Assembly (NCBI RefSeq): GCF_029227915.1
Contig: NC_079888.1
Location: 3,979,001-4,043,000, forward strand
Length of the DNA stretch: 64,000 nt
Reading direction: 5' to 3'
Source: Hydractinia symbiolongicarpus
Taxonomy: Eukaryota > Cnidaria > Hydrozoa > Anthoathecata > Hydractiniidae
The translations under genes and the position numbers were made by a program. Positions 1-12,542 of this stretch are shown in pieces; the first letter of the stretch is position 1, and every line of letters starts with the position of its first letter. The notes beneath the pieces were generated by a model. The model did no database searches. It had not been told where the DNA came from and saw nothing but the letters and a program-made list of their open reading frames with translations.

Positions 1-2207
1 AAGGCCACCCTTTTTAGCGTAATTTCCACTTCGACAGTAACATATTTTCTTGACTTTTCATACATTTGAGAGGACTGGATTGAGTTGAAAACCTTTTTTT
101 ATTCTGTGTATTTCAACCTGCCAATCTTGCGTTTTTTTTCACCAAATTTTGTTTTGCAATCATGCAAACTGTTTTAGAAAAAAAATATGGTGATAGGGTT
201 TTTGCTATTTGGTCAGTGGATTGACAAAATATATAAATTTAAAACAGAAGCAAGAATTTTGTTGACATAACATAAGGATATGCAAGGACATAAGATATTC
301 TTTGATAGTACAAATTCAGCAAATGAACTCTTACAATTTGTTCTATTGGTACTTCATTTAGTTCTTTATTAATTTTTCCGTTTGCAAACTTAAACATGCC
401 ACCAGACTTAATGTAAAAATTGGCGACAATTATAAAGTAAATAACCACACAGGATTGAATGGAAAAGTAAACTTAGATCTGCTATAAAAATAACCTGATG
501 GTATATTTAATAGTGCCAATGTGTGGTCTAGTGTTTTAATATCTTTACCTCCGACATTGTGGTGTCAACAATAAAGTTAAAGTGACAAGGTGGCAATAGA
601 ATGTGCATATTTCTGAAGATTGATTGAGATCTAAGCTATACCATAAATTTTTACCCTTGTCAATCTCACCGGGAAGCAGCGTAATTTGGTACAATAATTT
701 TTTTAGTCCTTTGTCTTTTAATACTATGTTCCACGAAAATGAATGTAAAAACCTGAACTTTTCAAATATAAAGAGATCTGATCTTGTTATTTTCATTTTA
801 TTGTGATTAGTTGGCCTTTTTTGACGTCACTGGAAACATTTAAACTTATATTTGGATTTTGCAGGCTAACTATTATAGTGGTTTTGCCATATAAACACGA
901 GAAGTAGCTACATATTCATGTACAATCAGGGTGTCTGAAACGCAATATATAACTTACACGTGAGGCTGTATATCTAAAGACACTTTGTTATTTAAGCTGA
1001 AGACGAAGTTGTAAAATTTAAGAAAACACTTGTTTAAATAATCATTATTATGGCATAACCTACTGTCAGAAAGATTCTTGGTAACCTTTATGATTCGGAC
1101 CAGGAAATATCTCTTTAAAAGAGCCTTTTGAAGCATATTGAAGTTTATTTTTAATCGTGGCCAATGCGCTGTGAATTTTAGGTGAGTATGAATAGTACGT
1201 CTAAAAAGCGAGCTTTAATGAAAGCTAGTATAAGCAAAGCCAGTTTTGTTAGGTTCAAATGAGCGCCTAAAATAAAATCATTGCCTTAACCACAACGCCT
1301 TCTCGATAGAAGTTTTTCTCTTAATTGACAACAATAAAGCCATCCTACGTGAATGATAATATAATAACACTTATTTTCACCACTTCCTAATAAACGATTA
1401 TTTCTTAAAAAGATATTATTTCAATGATGATGAATTGATTATCTCTGCGTGACCTATTTTAAATAAGACTGTCACATTCCTTACGGTGCATTGATATCTA
1501 CAACATCCGCGTTTTGTCAATTGTGTTTTAAAAATATCAAAATGCCATTAATATGTGCGTTGCAAGCATTCTAAAAAGAAAAAAATCACGAGTCAAACAA
1601 ACAATAATTCCGCGTTCGTCGTTTCTTCAATACGTTGTCATCTTACAGAGTTGGTTACTCCAATTCATACCATACATTCTTAAAATTGTTTTTTTTTTTT
1701 CAATTTTATAGAAAGGTCCTCCCGTTATTTTCCTTTTTGTTTCTTTAATGCGCTTCATAAGTTGTTTTTCGTATACGCAACATCATTCAAACGAAAACTG
1801 ACTTAGCGGCAAGTAAGGAAATGCACTGATGTCAACTGTACTCACTTAGTTCCTTTTGGTAAGATTAATATTCTACATTGTTAATATGAATTTATTACGT
1901 GCGTTGATAACTTACCGAGAGTATAAAAAAGTCACAAGACTGGTTGTCCGAAGTCTTCTGCACGCTATAACTGATTGTAATGCATTTGTTTTAAATCACT
2001 TTAGTGCTTTAATCTTATTCTATTCATACTTCTTGAATGTGTATAGCTGATCAATTTCCTAACACTATTATTCGTGGACAGACAATGATCTTTAAGAGTA
2101 GAAATTTCAAACAGTTTTACTATTGTGTTAATATGTTTTTCATTACCATAGTCTAAACTTTTTAAGATATATTTTGGGGACTAATATTTGATATCCAAAA
2201 ATCCAGC
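1..2207. other. No recognisable gene
   Basis: AT-rich sequence with only short chance reading frames (at most 83 codons), none with a recognisable motif or convincing splice context. Nothing else supported. Confidence 0.5.
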
Positions 2208-2942
2208 TTAACCCTATTCTTTCCGGGGGGGGGGGGGGGGGGGGGCGGATTCCGCCCCCCCCTGACAGTTTTTTTTAATAACTCCTGATTGCTTTCTTAT
2301 ATGGCTATGATAATTACTGAGTTTCAACATTTATCTATTAAACACCTGCATGCTAAATTTTTAGGTACCATACCTTTCAGAGGCTTTGATATTGGCCATT
2401 ACTCGTAACTACCTCTAAAATCTTTATGAAATCCTTATAATGGGGAAAATATAATAACTCCTGTTAGGATTATCTTTAGAACTTGAAACTTGCAACACAA
2501 CTTTGTTTCATCAAGAAGAATCATTTTAATAATTTTGACACGTGACTAATCCGATTTCCCGATTTTGTCGGACTTTACCCGAAAATCGGAAAAAAAACGG
2601 ATTTTCGGGCAATTTTTGGCACTTTTTTACTCGATCCATGTAAAAACCGGTAGATATGTTAAAAAATGTTTATTTAGCTTTCAGAAACTTCAAACAGAAT
2701 GTAAAAATTCGCTCTGGAACAAAAGTAATTATATTTTAAGCAGATAGTGGCATTTTTAAAAATTTTCAAGTTTCTGATGACGTCACAGAAAATGTGCTGA
2801 CGTAACCATAAATTTATTGCCGCCATTTTGTTCCTTTTATGACGTACTATAAGTGTGCCAAGTTTGATTCAATTTGAACAATCCTATGAAAAGTTATTGA
2901 GAGGGGGCGGAATCCGAAAAACCCCGGACCGAATAGGGTTAA
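2208..2942. mobile_element. TTAA-flanked MITE, copy 1
   Basis: Both ends carry TTAA (2208-2211 and 2939-2942), the expected target duplication of piggyBac and Kolobok elements. The body (2212-2938) has terminal inverted repeats: left CCCTATTCTTTCCGGGG, right end reading CCCCGGACCGAATAGGG. Inside the termini lies the self-complementary GGCGGATTCCGCC. A run of 21 G lies at 2225-2245. The interior has no coding capacity, so this is a non-autonomous element. A second copy at 28704-29377 shares most of the interior, which confirms the limits. Confidence 0.8.
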
Positions 2943-3514
2943 ATAGGGTTACTATGCGCCCTTCGTTTTGATAAAGATTAAATTTAAATAAACCACATAC
3001 CTTTGTAAAAAAAAAAAAATACACGGCACACAGGGCGAGATAACATTTCCGTCTGGCTGCATAATTTTTAATTAAATTTAATTTTTAATTAAATAAAGAT
3101 AGTGAAACTTACAAAAAAATTTATTTAATATTGTTTTTTTGTTGCCTCTATTCTTGTAACTTATCTTCGTTGTAATACCGAAGATGACTTTACTCACTAA
3201 ATTTTATTTCTCGACTAGCTTCCTAAGTCTTAAAGAGATTACGTAGACAATAAGGCTCTTATTTTCGGTTAAACAAAGTGAAAAAGAAAATATTAAGGGC
3301 TTAATGTTGGTCAGGTTCGATCATGTATTGCAAAGGAACGGTTAAGGATTTGGAGTTTAACGGTATTCCATTAGAGCTATCAACCCGACGATTTAAACGA
3401 AGTTTAGGGACAAGGCAAAATGTAATGACAACTTTGATCACAAAGCCCTTGCCATTTTATTCAAACTAACCTTTACTTTTATATTAATCAGTAATCAAAA
3501 CGCATTCAGAATGC
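2943..3514. other. No recognisable gene
   Basis: AT-rich, with an A-run near 3008-3019 and simple TTTAATT sequence. No feature supported. Confidence 0.5.
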
Positions 3515-3830
3515 TTTTGTTGCCTTTCCGATGGCAGCATATTTTCATAATTTTAAGATGATCCAAATTAACCATTAAATATTTTTGAAATTAGGTTGTC
3601 AAAACCTATTGACTCCAACAGATGTTTTTTCTCTAAATTATAATATTAGTGCATCATCATTATTGTTGCCTTTTCGATGGCAGCATATATTTATAATTGC
3701 ATGATGATTCGAAAGTACAACAAATACTTTTCAAAATAGGTTGTCACAACATATTGACCCAAACTGATAACAGACATTTGTTCTTTGAAACATATTGTTG
3801 TAATACTAGTGCAGCATCATAGTTACTATT
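3515..3830 (+). repeat. Two-copy tandem duplication, about 148-bp unit
   Basis: The string TGTTGCCTTTCCGATGGCAG at about 3518 recurs with one change at about 3666. Each is followed by a similar order of blocks: the CATATTT region, a GATGAT motif, AGGTTGTCA-AAC, and ATATTAGTGCA/ATACTAGTGCA. The two units have diverged, so this is an old local duplication. No coding role is visible. Confidence 0.6.
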
Positions 3831-5815
3831 TTTTTGCATTGTATTACTTAGGTAGTTTTTAATTCAAGTACCACTTAAAACTTTATTTACGTCACTATAA
3901 CGTATTTTTAAAAAAATGTAAGCACATTAAAAGTGGTTAATATTGTTTGGGTCCTTCATTAATCTTTATAACAGAATGACTTGAATAGGTTTTAGATAAA
4001 AATAACCCAATCAATAACAGATATTCAATAACAGATATTCAATAACAAATATTTTTATCATCTCAAGGACCTCCAATTTACATCTGATGACATTTTAAGA
4101 GATACTTCACTCATCTTTAGATAACTTAGAAAAACAGTGTGAATAACAAAATTTAAACAACTTGATAGTTTTAAGTCAATTAATGATCCATTCGCAACTC
4201 TTCTTCACCTTTAAACGTTTTTCACAATACTGTGATGTCGGGAAAGCAAACTTGTATAGTTGCTTTTAACTTATGATATGAATTGGATTGTTGAATGTTA
4301 TTAATTGCTATTTTTACACATCTTTTAAAGATAATGGAAGGCTTTAAAATTGACTATGTTTTTATGAGACTCAATAATATCACTCCTTTACAAGCAAAAG
4401 AAATTGCCTGATTCTCATTTCATGCACTTAAGAATTTGTCTAATGTTTAAAACACTTAACAGCAATGGTAAACTAAAATAAATGATAATTGGTGAAAAAT
4501 ATTAACAACTATTTTCTATTGTTTTAAAACCTTCTTTAACATAAGAAATCTTTATTTAAGTGGCATTGTGTCAGTCATTTCTCTTTGTCGCAAAATGTGT
4601 CAAATGCTCCTTACAGAAATGCTTCAATTGAGCATTACATCAAGTTACAGTACTGAGAACAAAAAGTTAAATTGATTTAGTCATGGAAAGAATTCCTCAT
4701 TTCTTAGAACGAAATGCGAAGTGCTGCAATTATCTAGGTGATATGGGGTGCCTTGAGGCTGCCTAGTGTCATTAGCATAGTTTTTTATTAATAAGTTATA
4801 CCTTTCCAGTTTCAGAATGCCAACATCATAACCCTTCACCTTAACCAGTTTTTTTTAACCGTGACTGATGATAGACTTAATTTGCCTTAATGTTTCTCGC
4901 AGGATGCCAAGAAAATTAATTTTAGATAGATTAGTATGATTAGATAGATATATATCTTGCCTATAATAAAAAGTTACATATGCGCTAATTGTTTACAATA
5001 AAGTGGCAGGAGCAAGTAAAGGGTATTTAGCCTTATCATCAAGCCCCTAGTTGTTAAGTATTATGCTAATAAATGTTATTTACAATAGCATATGACAGCA
5101 TAATTTGTATAAAGTAATGAATGAATGAATGTGTATAATTATTAGTATGAAGTTATGTATATAGCTATGTCATGTAGATAATATATTATATTAAGACAGC
5201 CAGTGAGTGAGCAAAAACACGTCTGCTCACAATCAATGCATACCAAACGCTTTATGTGATTCCTGAGCTAAATCTTAATAGGTGGTAGCAAGATCAATCA
5301 ATCCTATGACGTGTAGTGTATATCGTTCCATTGCAAATGACATGGCATTTCTGCTTAAAAATAAAGTATGAATAATTAATGAGATTAAATAAATACGCGA
5401 AAATAACTCAATTATTGATCCCAATGTAAAAAGTTGATGACGTCAGCGTAAAAAATAAGAGATCATCGAGATATCTTTGATGTGCGCGAAAGGAATATAG
5501 AAAGGTTATAGGAAATATTTTTTTTAACATTCATATACTTTTCACTTTTTTGTATAGGTAATCCGATTGCGGCTTTACTTGCTTTCTATTGAAAAAATTT
5601 ACATACGTCCTTGTGGCTTTCTTTCTTGTCCTTTGTTGTCATGACTCCCAAACAGTAGAAGTTACTGTTATGTTTTGAGGTCACACTTTAAAAACATTGT
5701 TGATTCAAACGGTTTTAGTTTCCGTAATTAAATTAATATGCATTGAGTATTAATCTTGGACGATGTTATAATATTAAAGGCATTATATAGAGGTTTTGTG
5801 AATTAAGCCTTACGT
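3831..5815. other. No recognisable gene
   Basis: AT-rich sequence with no reading frame above 60 codons. A short ATTCAATAACAGAT repeat occurs near 4010-4050 and (GAAT)n near 5121. Nothing coding recognised on either strand. Confidence 0.5.
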
Positions 5816-5936
5816 TGGTAGCACGTAGATAAATCTACGGGTTCGCTCATTCTATAGATATCCCACTTTTCGTATTTCCGTAACGCGACTTTCTTTTTGT
5901 GTCCAAACAGACAGACGGAATGTGGCAATTATTAGA
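5816..5936 (-). mobile_element. Helitron-like fragment, decayed
   Basis: Read on the minus strand it begins TCTAATAATTGCCAC, continues through a GTCTGTCTG tract and a GTTACGGAAATACG block, and ends in a hairpin (CCCGTAGATTTATCTACGTG) matching the CCCGTGG-loop-CCACGGG terminus of the elements at 53993-54165. It is therefore a degenerate, opposite-strand copy of the roughly 120-170 bp element. The terminal CTAG is lost. Confidence 0.55.
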
Positions 5937-6991
5937 AAAAAATTGTTATAACATCAAATAGCCGCTTGCAGTTTTATCAAAATTGGTCCTTTAAGGCGAA
6001 GTTTTATCTGTAATCAAATTTTATTAGCCTTCTAATTAGTTTGCTTAAGAACACGATTTTATAATTTCTAGAACTCTAGAACACCAGCTACAGTAGAGTT
6101 TTGAATTCTTAATATGGCTAGAGCTAAAAATATAGCTGTCATGCACGTCAATGCTACGATCTTGCCCAAACGTAGTTCAACTGTTATGTTGGACTAGAAA
6201 AAACCTGTGCGGTAGGAACAAAAAATTAAATAGGATTTTTATTTATCTAGCACCAGCTTCACAAATTTTATTACATGACACTACAATTAATTAGCCGTAG
6301 AAGTGTAATGAAAAAATCAGCAAATGCTCATAACAAAACAGGTTTTGCAATATACAAAGGTAAATCATCTAATGCATCTTCTTTGCAAACAAACAGCTTT
6401 GAAACCTTAATTTATTAGTGGTTGTGTGGAAAGTAATGCATAAAGGAAATAATTATTTCTTACATATTTGTGGATTGCTTTCACTTAGCTTTTACATCAC
6501 AATATAACACAAAGTGTTGAAAAAATTTAAAATAAATAGATTGAAGGTTTATTGACGATTTTTTACATTCTCTATTTTAAAAAGATGCCTTGAAAATTAT
6601 TACTTATGACTCTTGCTTTGGTTTTAACAACCAGAGCTGTCTCAACTAGCAACTGGCTGTTATAATGTGGTAAAGTATTTCTTTCTGAAAAGTGCAGAAT
6701 GTAATGAGGTGAAGCCTATCAATGGTAGCGTTATGAAGAAAATCAAGAAAAAAAAATACCATACACCTTTAAAAACAAATATGAAAAAACGCATGGCTCT
6801 AATATATCTTTTTAACTAAACAATACCATTTGATGCTGTCAAAATTAACTTTTAATAATATTTAAGAATATCATAACTTAGAAGACAAAAAAAGCACTAC
6901 AATAAATTATTAAATATTTGTAAATAATTCTGGAATTATCGCCAGCGATAACAACCAAGACAAGAAGGTCAGAATATTGATTATAAAACTT
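5937..6991. other. No recognisable gene; 3' flank of the minus-strand secreted gene
   Basis: AT-rich and without a reading frame. The part next to 6992 is expected to contain the 3' UTR of the gene ending there. Confidence 0.4.
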
Positions 6992-7285
6992 CTATCGTAA
7001 GCTTCTTCTTACTTTTGCTATCACATCAAACGTAGCCAATACCTTATTCTGTTTTAGTAGAAAAACGTTTTTTGATTTCACAACCGTGGTAATAAGAGGC
7101 TTTCGCTTTGTGTTAAATAAGTTCTGCTTTCCAGCAGCGTCTCTAGCCATCTTTGCTTTCTTCTGGGCTTCGATCAACTTTTTCAATAATTGCATTGCGT
7201 ATTTATTATCATGCGTAAACATGTTTTTAAACTTTGTTTTGCATAACATTGGATGTAATCGACACAGCTCTAAGATGGTGTTTCC
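6992..7285 (-). CDS. Secreted basic Cys-loop protein, family member 1, exon 2
   Basis: Begins after the acceptor ttacttacag in phase 0 and encodes residues 32-128. The first block has the family pattern x3-[IV]-x2-[LYF]-C-[KR]-x-[NH]-P-x2-C, here ending LCRLHPMLC, with Cys at exon residues 8 and 15 and Pro at 12. The remainder is Lys/Arg-rich (KKLIEAQKKAKMAR, KRKP, KVRRSLR) and could be helical. There is no membrane segment after the signal. This member has diverged most and lies on the opposite strand, about 27 kb from the next. Function unknown; secretion is inferred from exon 1. Confidence 0.65.
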   Translation of the reverse strand, partial: GNTILELCRLHPMLCKTKFKNMFTHDNKYAMQLLKKLIEAQKKAKMARDAAGKQNLFNTKRKPLITTVVKSKNVFLLKQNKVLATFDVIAKVRRSLR

Positions 7286-7773
7286 CTGTAAGTAAGATTT
7301 TTCAGTTCATTAAGATATATGAAATAAAAAAATTGACATGATTAAGCTACATCAAGAAACTAATTTTCGCGGGAAGATTTTTCTGCGAATTTCACTTCTT
7401 TGTCTATTTTATAAAAATTTAAAGAAATATTTAAATTCGCGCAAAATATATTCCGGAAATGCTTTTTGATGGACAAATCGAGAAACAAATTATTGGTTAA
7501 AGCCTTTTATACAATAAGATCATTTTCGTTAACGCTTGGAGTATGTTATTAAGCCTCCACTAGAGCACTAATATAATTTTTTGCGAAGCAGGCAACCGTG
7601 AAAATTAATTCTTGCGAATAACAGAAAACCTTTCAAATCAGGAAAATTAGTTTCCTTTAACGTATTGTAAGAAGCTTAACTCTTAGAAAAAAGTCCTAAG
7701 ATTAACGATACTTATAGTTCTTTGAATATTCAGGTAGAAAGGTAGATATTTTAATCTGCTACAACAAACTTAC

Positions 7774-7866
7774 ATTAGATTTTGTTGTCGTCCGTCGCGT
7801 CGGTCCAAGACCAGATAAGCTCTTCACTGTCGTAATAAACATGATAAGTGACAGTATTAATAACAT
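7774..7866 (-). CDS. Secreted basic Cys-loop protein, family member 1, exon 1
   Basis: Encodes residues 1-31 of a predicted 128-residue protein. Residues 1-16 form a signal peptide with a long hydrophobic core (LLILSLIMFITTV), probably cut after VKS. The rest, GLGPTRRTTTKSN, matches GGPTIRGTT-SN of the genes at 34866 and 43221. The exon ends at AAT followed by gtaagt, a strong donor, phase 0. The reading frame stays open 5' of this Met for 68 codons, but I chose this Met because it places the signal peptide as in the paralogs. A 488-bp intron follows (7286-7773). I do not recognise the family; the call rests on the paralogs and splice sites. Confidence 0.65.
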
Positions 7867-9384
7867 TTTGTCATTCATTCTTTTTATTTCTGAAAATGAG
7901 AAAAAGTTAAAATATAAGAAAATGAGTATAGAGTATAGCAGGATGATACAATCCAGAATGCATCGTCTGAATTTTCCTTTAATCATAAAACTTCCTTGTG
8001 CTTTATTTCTTTCAAAAGCAAAGATATTCTGCACAACTTGCCATTCTAACTGTGCAACTGTGAAGTTCATACAATATAGGTAATCAAAGCAGAATGAATC
8101 TTGTCAGATAAAGAAAAATTTCCAAGTATATATTTGGTCTTACTAAAACATGACATAATTTTAAAAATTACATAAAAGCTTGTGAAACACTCTTGAAATA
8201 AATGTACATACTAAACTGAATGCAGTGTGGGCTTTTTTATACAAATTTTACCAATAGCAGAGGAGATCGGAAATGCATTAGGAAACAAAATCTGACAAAA
8301 AATTTTCTACTTCATGGAGATAAAAAGAGAAAACTTATTTATATTTTACAAATTTTATTGTAGCTCGTTTCCTTAAATAAATAAAAGCTTCATGTGACGA
8401 AAGTCGCATTCAAAACACACGAATGGTATTATTCGTGTATTTGTGTATACGTTAAGAAAAGAGGAACCAAGAATTGCATCGTAAGGAAAAAATATAAACC
8501 ACGTAAATGAAATCACGAAAGAGCCATTGATGGAAAAACATGGTCACCTTTGTCACGCAAGTCGTCATAGTGGTTTTATGAAAACAAAGGTTCCAGTTAA
8601 GAAGAAGAAAAATTGAAATGTGCCTACAAGATTTTCTGTTGGGATAGACGTAATTATTTTATTCAATTATCACGGCGTAACCTGAATGGAATTGTGGAAA
8701 TAGTAAGGCTGCAACACCAATAAAATTAGAAAGAAGTTGAATTTCTAATGTTTAATTCTCACGACCTTAATCAGGGATCAGACAGCCATTATCTTCAAGG
8801 GTGTGAAGCAATGACATATTTAATATGACTATATAAACGAAAGACACAAAGCGGCACAAAGCTTAGTATGCGAACTATAGTGGAGATAGTGCAACAGCCA
8901 TGTTATTATTTTTAACATAACACTAAGAAATGATTTCTGATATTATAGAAAACAAAAAAAGTTACATGAGAAAATATTGTTATAAGTATCGAAGATCTTA
9001 AAAAGCCTATTTCGGAACGATATGTTGATTCTTAAGTGAGCGTAGGGACAAAATTAGCATGTAATTTTGAAACCACAAGTATAAGTAGAAGTTGAACTTT
9101 ACTGTACAATTTGTTTTATTTTTGTTTTTATTTTTCTTACTTTCGCTTACATATTGTGTGACATGGGCAAAGTCTATAGTTAATCAGAGTCAAGGGTATC
9201 TAAATTAAATGTGTTGATAAAAGTTTAATAGCTCTTAAATATCGATTGTTTTCATTGCTAAGTGCTCATGCAGTTCAAATTATACTATATTCTTCATACA
9301 GCGATAGCTCTTGATGATTCAAGCAGAATGCCTAAAGATCCTGTTACGTGTTCCCAATGCGTCATAGATAGTCACACTCGACGT
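7867..9384. other. No recognisable gene; 5' flank of family member 1
   Basis: Presumed upstream region of the minus-strand gene. Overlapping reading frames at 7841-8083 on both strands look like chance frames. No promoter motif could be assigned. Confidence 0.4.
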
Positions 9385-9451
9385 ATGAGAATTTTAAAAA
9401 GTATTTTATTGCTTACGATAATAGAACCACTTACAGGCGCTACGACAGTAA
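9385..9451 (+). pseudogene. Possible decayed signal-peptide exon
   Basis: A 23-codon stretch starting MRILKSILLLTIIEPLTGATTVK looks like a signal peptide followed by a short Thr-rich tail and a GT (gtgttt). That resembles exon 1 of the secreted family in layout, but the GPT motif is missing and I found no matching Cys exon downstream. A stop follows within a few codons if unspliced. It may be chance; low confidence. Confidence 0.15.
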
Positions 9452-9935
9452 AGTGTTTAAGTTTATAATGTGTGCTGTGTGGCGGTTTGTAAGAATATAA
9501 GCGTCGTCGTATTCCACATCAGATATTGTAGGGACCAAGTCTTGCTATGTTTGTATTCACAGTTCAAATTCCACAATTAAAACGTATGGGTATCATAAAT
9601 TAAACCAATATGTTTTGCTGCTTTTTTTATACCCACACTAGCGAAACTAAAACTGTAAAATGTAAATGATACAAACGTTGGCGTAACTTCAATTTCCTGA
9701 ATGTAAGTGCTAAACTAAATGAATAGCTATAGAATGCAAAAATATAAAGTAAACACGCATATTTTGGCAATGTTTTGAGTGTTCACACACCATATTTCAG
9801 TCATATTATATTGCAATAATTCCATGATGTTAGAATAACAACAAAAAAGACTACATTATTTGCGACGCTTCGGGTGTTCACACACCCACTTTCAAGCAAT
9901 CAATAACGTAAAAATATGCTTTAAATATACAATAA
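9452..9935. other. No recognisable gene
   Basis: Contains two copies of GTGTTCACACACC (about 9779 and 9879), each near-palindromic. Nothing else supported. Confidence 0.4.
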
Positions 9936-9966
9936 TATGATGGTACGATCGTATCGTACCATCATA
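9936..9966. repeat. Perfect 14-bp hairpin
   Basis: TATGATGGTACGAT (9936-9949) and its exact complement (9953-9966) flank a 3-nt loop, CGT. Read either way it can form a stable stem. No flanking T-run, TSD or gene was seen to explain it. Confidence 0.85.
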
Positions 9967-11125
9967 AACTTATCCCAAGAGGGAGGTCAATTATCAGAAA
10001 ATAGAAATGATGGCATTGGCGCAATATTTCTATTGAGAATTACCTTGTCCCTACAGATCAACAGACTTTCCTTCATCTCCAAATCAAAATTAGTAGTAGC
10101 GGTGGAGAGTATATAAATGTTCTCCATAGTAGCTTATTTTATCGCAACAATGAGCAACAAGCAAAACATCGTCGAATTTATGTAATAGACTCTTCTTTTG
10201 ACGAAGAAAAAACTTCGATTTAAAAAACGTTTAAAAATATATATATATATGGGGATTCGAATGTTTTGTTTTCTTTTTATGTATGAGCAATTGATACTAT
10301 AAAAGACCTGGTTTTTACAGCCTTGTGACAGGTAAATCCTGTAAAAAAACCTGGGTTCTACAAACCCAAACAAATACATGCTAAATGAGGATAGCATCGC
10401 CCTCTAAAACAGTGGCAATATTTGTCCTTGCATTTATTACAAAAAATAGGACAATAGAAAGGGATAAACACATGACATGATTAAGACATGCATTAAAATC
10501 ATCCAGGAATGCATTAAGTAATAAGTAAATACCACAAAAAAAACCACCATGGTTTTTTATTTTCTTGGTTACTTCCGTTTTATTGTTCAAGTTGACCACA
10601 GAACTTCCGCATTCTTATTGTGTGCATTGTGTGTTTACTACTAGGAAATGTGCAATGCAGATATGCCAAGAATTTTTTAAGATAAGGTCAAAGTTTATGT
10701 ACGTCCAAACATGTCCGAAATTGTTTTTTTTTTCCTCAATGGGAAATTCAAAAATAATTACGTTAACTTAGAAAATAAAAAATATAATGACTCTGGTAAA
10801 GGACTCAAAAAGATTTGTTTTTTCCTGTAAGTTATTTTAAGTTTCTTATTTAAAAAATGTGTTCAAACCCTGATTCTGCAATTAAAAATAGGAAAAAAAT
10901 CATTACACGGCCTTGCGTATTTTTATTTGTCGTAATGTAAGTCTAATGACCAAACTTTGAAAGCCAGCCACAAAAATCTTATATACTGGAAGGATTTTTT
11001 TCACTTTCTAAAATTTTCATAATGATCCTATTGTGTGACTTACAGATCTTTAACAGTCAAGATGATTTCCCAGCGTGCTTGATCTAATCTTTGTTATCAG
11101 GCGAGAGGAAAAATGGAGGTTTCAA
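9967..11125. other. No recognisable gene
   Basis: Several frames of 68-87 codons on both strands, rich in Ile, Tyr and Phe as expected from AT-rich non-coding DNA. No motif or paralog. A short AT dinucleotide run is near 10239. Confidence 0.45.
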
Positions 11126-11946
11126 TCCTATTCTTCCCGGAATTTTTAAAGCATCAGAGATCTTGAAGGTATGGGGAAATGGTGGTGATTTACCCACCTC
11201 AACTAACTTTTGAATGGCTTAAAGGGTAACTAAACAAAAAAATTAAAAAAAACTCATGCCTCAAATGCTGAGTGTCAGCAATTTTTTTGCTGACGTCAAC
11301 ATTTTTTTGAAGTTGTGTAGCTTATTGATAGATTTTTATGTATTTTTTTGTAAATGTTGAAAATAATGTTAACTTTAATAAATAAATAAACATTTTAGCT
11401 GTTTTGGCTTAGCTTAAGACACTTTGAGGCGCCAACGTAACAGATATTATTCACATTTAAAAATAAGTTAAACATATATGCACACCTGGTTAGGGCTGTA
11501 GTTCAAAGAATGATTCTATGCAATTTTTATTGAAAAATGCTTACAATCAAATGAGAAAAGCATATAAAAAATTATTGACTAGCAACGCAGGCATCAAAGT
11601 ATTAGTGAAAACTAAAAAAAAATGGGGCGTAAGTAGGTGTTCCCTGAAAATGAAAAAATAACGCCCACATGCGTCAAAGGGCAGTAAAAGCGAAGGGCGC
11701 ACGTTACTTGAACAACTTTAGACATATACACCTAAATGTTAACATTTTAAGTCAATTATAATAAACGTACCAAAATGCTAAAAATAACTTGAACAGTGCT
11801 GTAAATTTTTGGATTTTTTTTCTCCATAATTCTCATCCGTAGTAATAAATAATCAGCTACTTCGAATTTTAGGGTAATACTATTTATGGCTTTAGAGTTA
11901 TTAACGAAAGTATGCCAGGTAGGGCATCCCCCCGGCCTGAGTAGGG
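11126..11946. mobile_element. Possible third, diverged TTAA MITE
   Basis: The left end reads TCCTATTCTTCCCGG and the right end complements CCCTACTCAGGCCGGGGGG, both close to the termini of the elements at 2212 and 28704 and facing each other. The right end keeps TTAA (11947-11950); the left flank is TCAA (11122-11125). The interior is not obviously similar to the other copies apart from a GACGTCA-containing patch, so it may be a different subfamily or two unrelated ends. Confidence 0.4.
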
Positions 11947-11950
11947 TTAA

Positions 11951-12542
11951 ATGTGGGTTGTATATCACCGAAAATAAACAATTGCACCCTAAATATGCCT
12001 CTTCTTGCTTGAATAACAGCAGTTTCAAGAAGATATCTGATTTAATTTGAGAATCTGGCGAATGATTATTTAGATCCAGTTTATCTTTGGACGATTTAAG
12101 CTCAAAAGGAATATATATTTGTAAATTTCTGAGCACTACATTTACAGTTAGCACAAATGAAGTTCGCCTTTCAAGTTTGCTGTGACGATAGCAGTTAGTC
12201 TTAGATAAGTAAGTTCGTCAACTTGAAGAATATATTTAAGTTACATAATTCCAATAAAATAAATGTTCCGCAGATGTTTTGCATCCCAATTTTTAGTCAA
12301 AATCAAAACAAGATATCGAAAATTGTGTCAAAACTATGGCTAATAAAAAGAGTTGTTTTCTTTGTCTTTTTAAGATATTTATGCAAAATTGTTGACATTT
12401 TAGGCTTTTAATTTCTTAAAAGAAAAGGTAATGATATTTCTTGGAATTTAATTTTGTATTTCTTAATCTATTTAGCTCAAAGGCAAATGCTAAAATGCCA
12501 ATAATATTATTCGCATGGACAAGAAAATAATCATCTCTTAAG
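11951..12542. other. No recognisable gene
   Basis: AT-rich, with a plus-strand frame of 62 codons at 12223 that lacks any motif. The minus frame over 11756-12154 runs through the MITE terminus and is rejected as coding. Confidence 0.45.

Noticed and set aside
11756-12154. 132-codon minus frame
   Set aside because: It runs through a MITE terminus (LTLLRPGG is the translated end, like LTLFGPG in the other copy) and has no recognisable domain.
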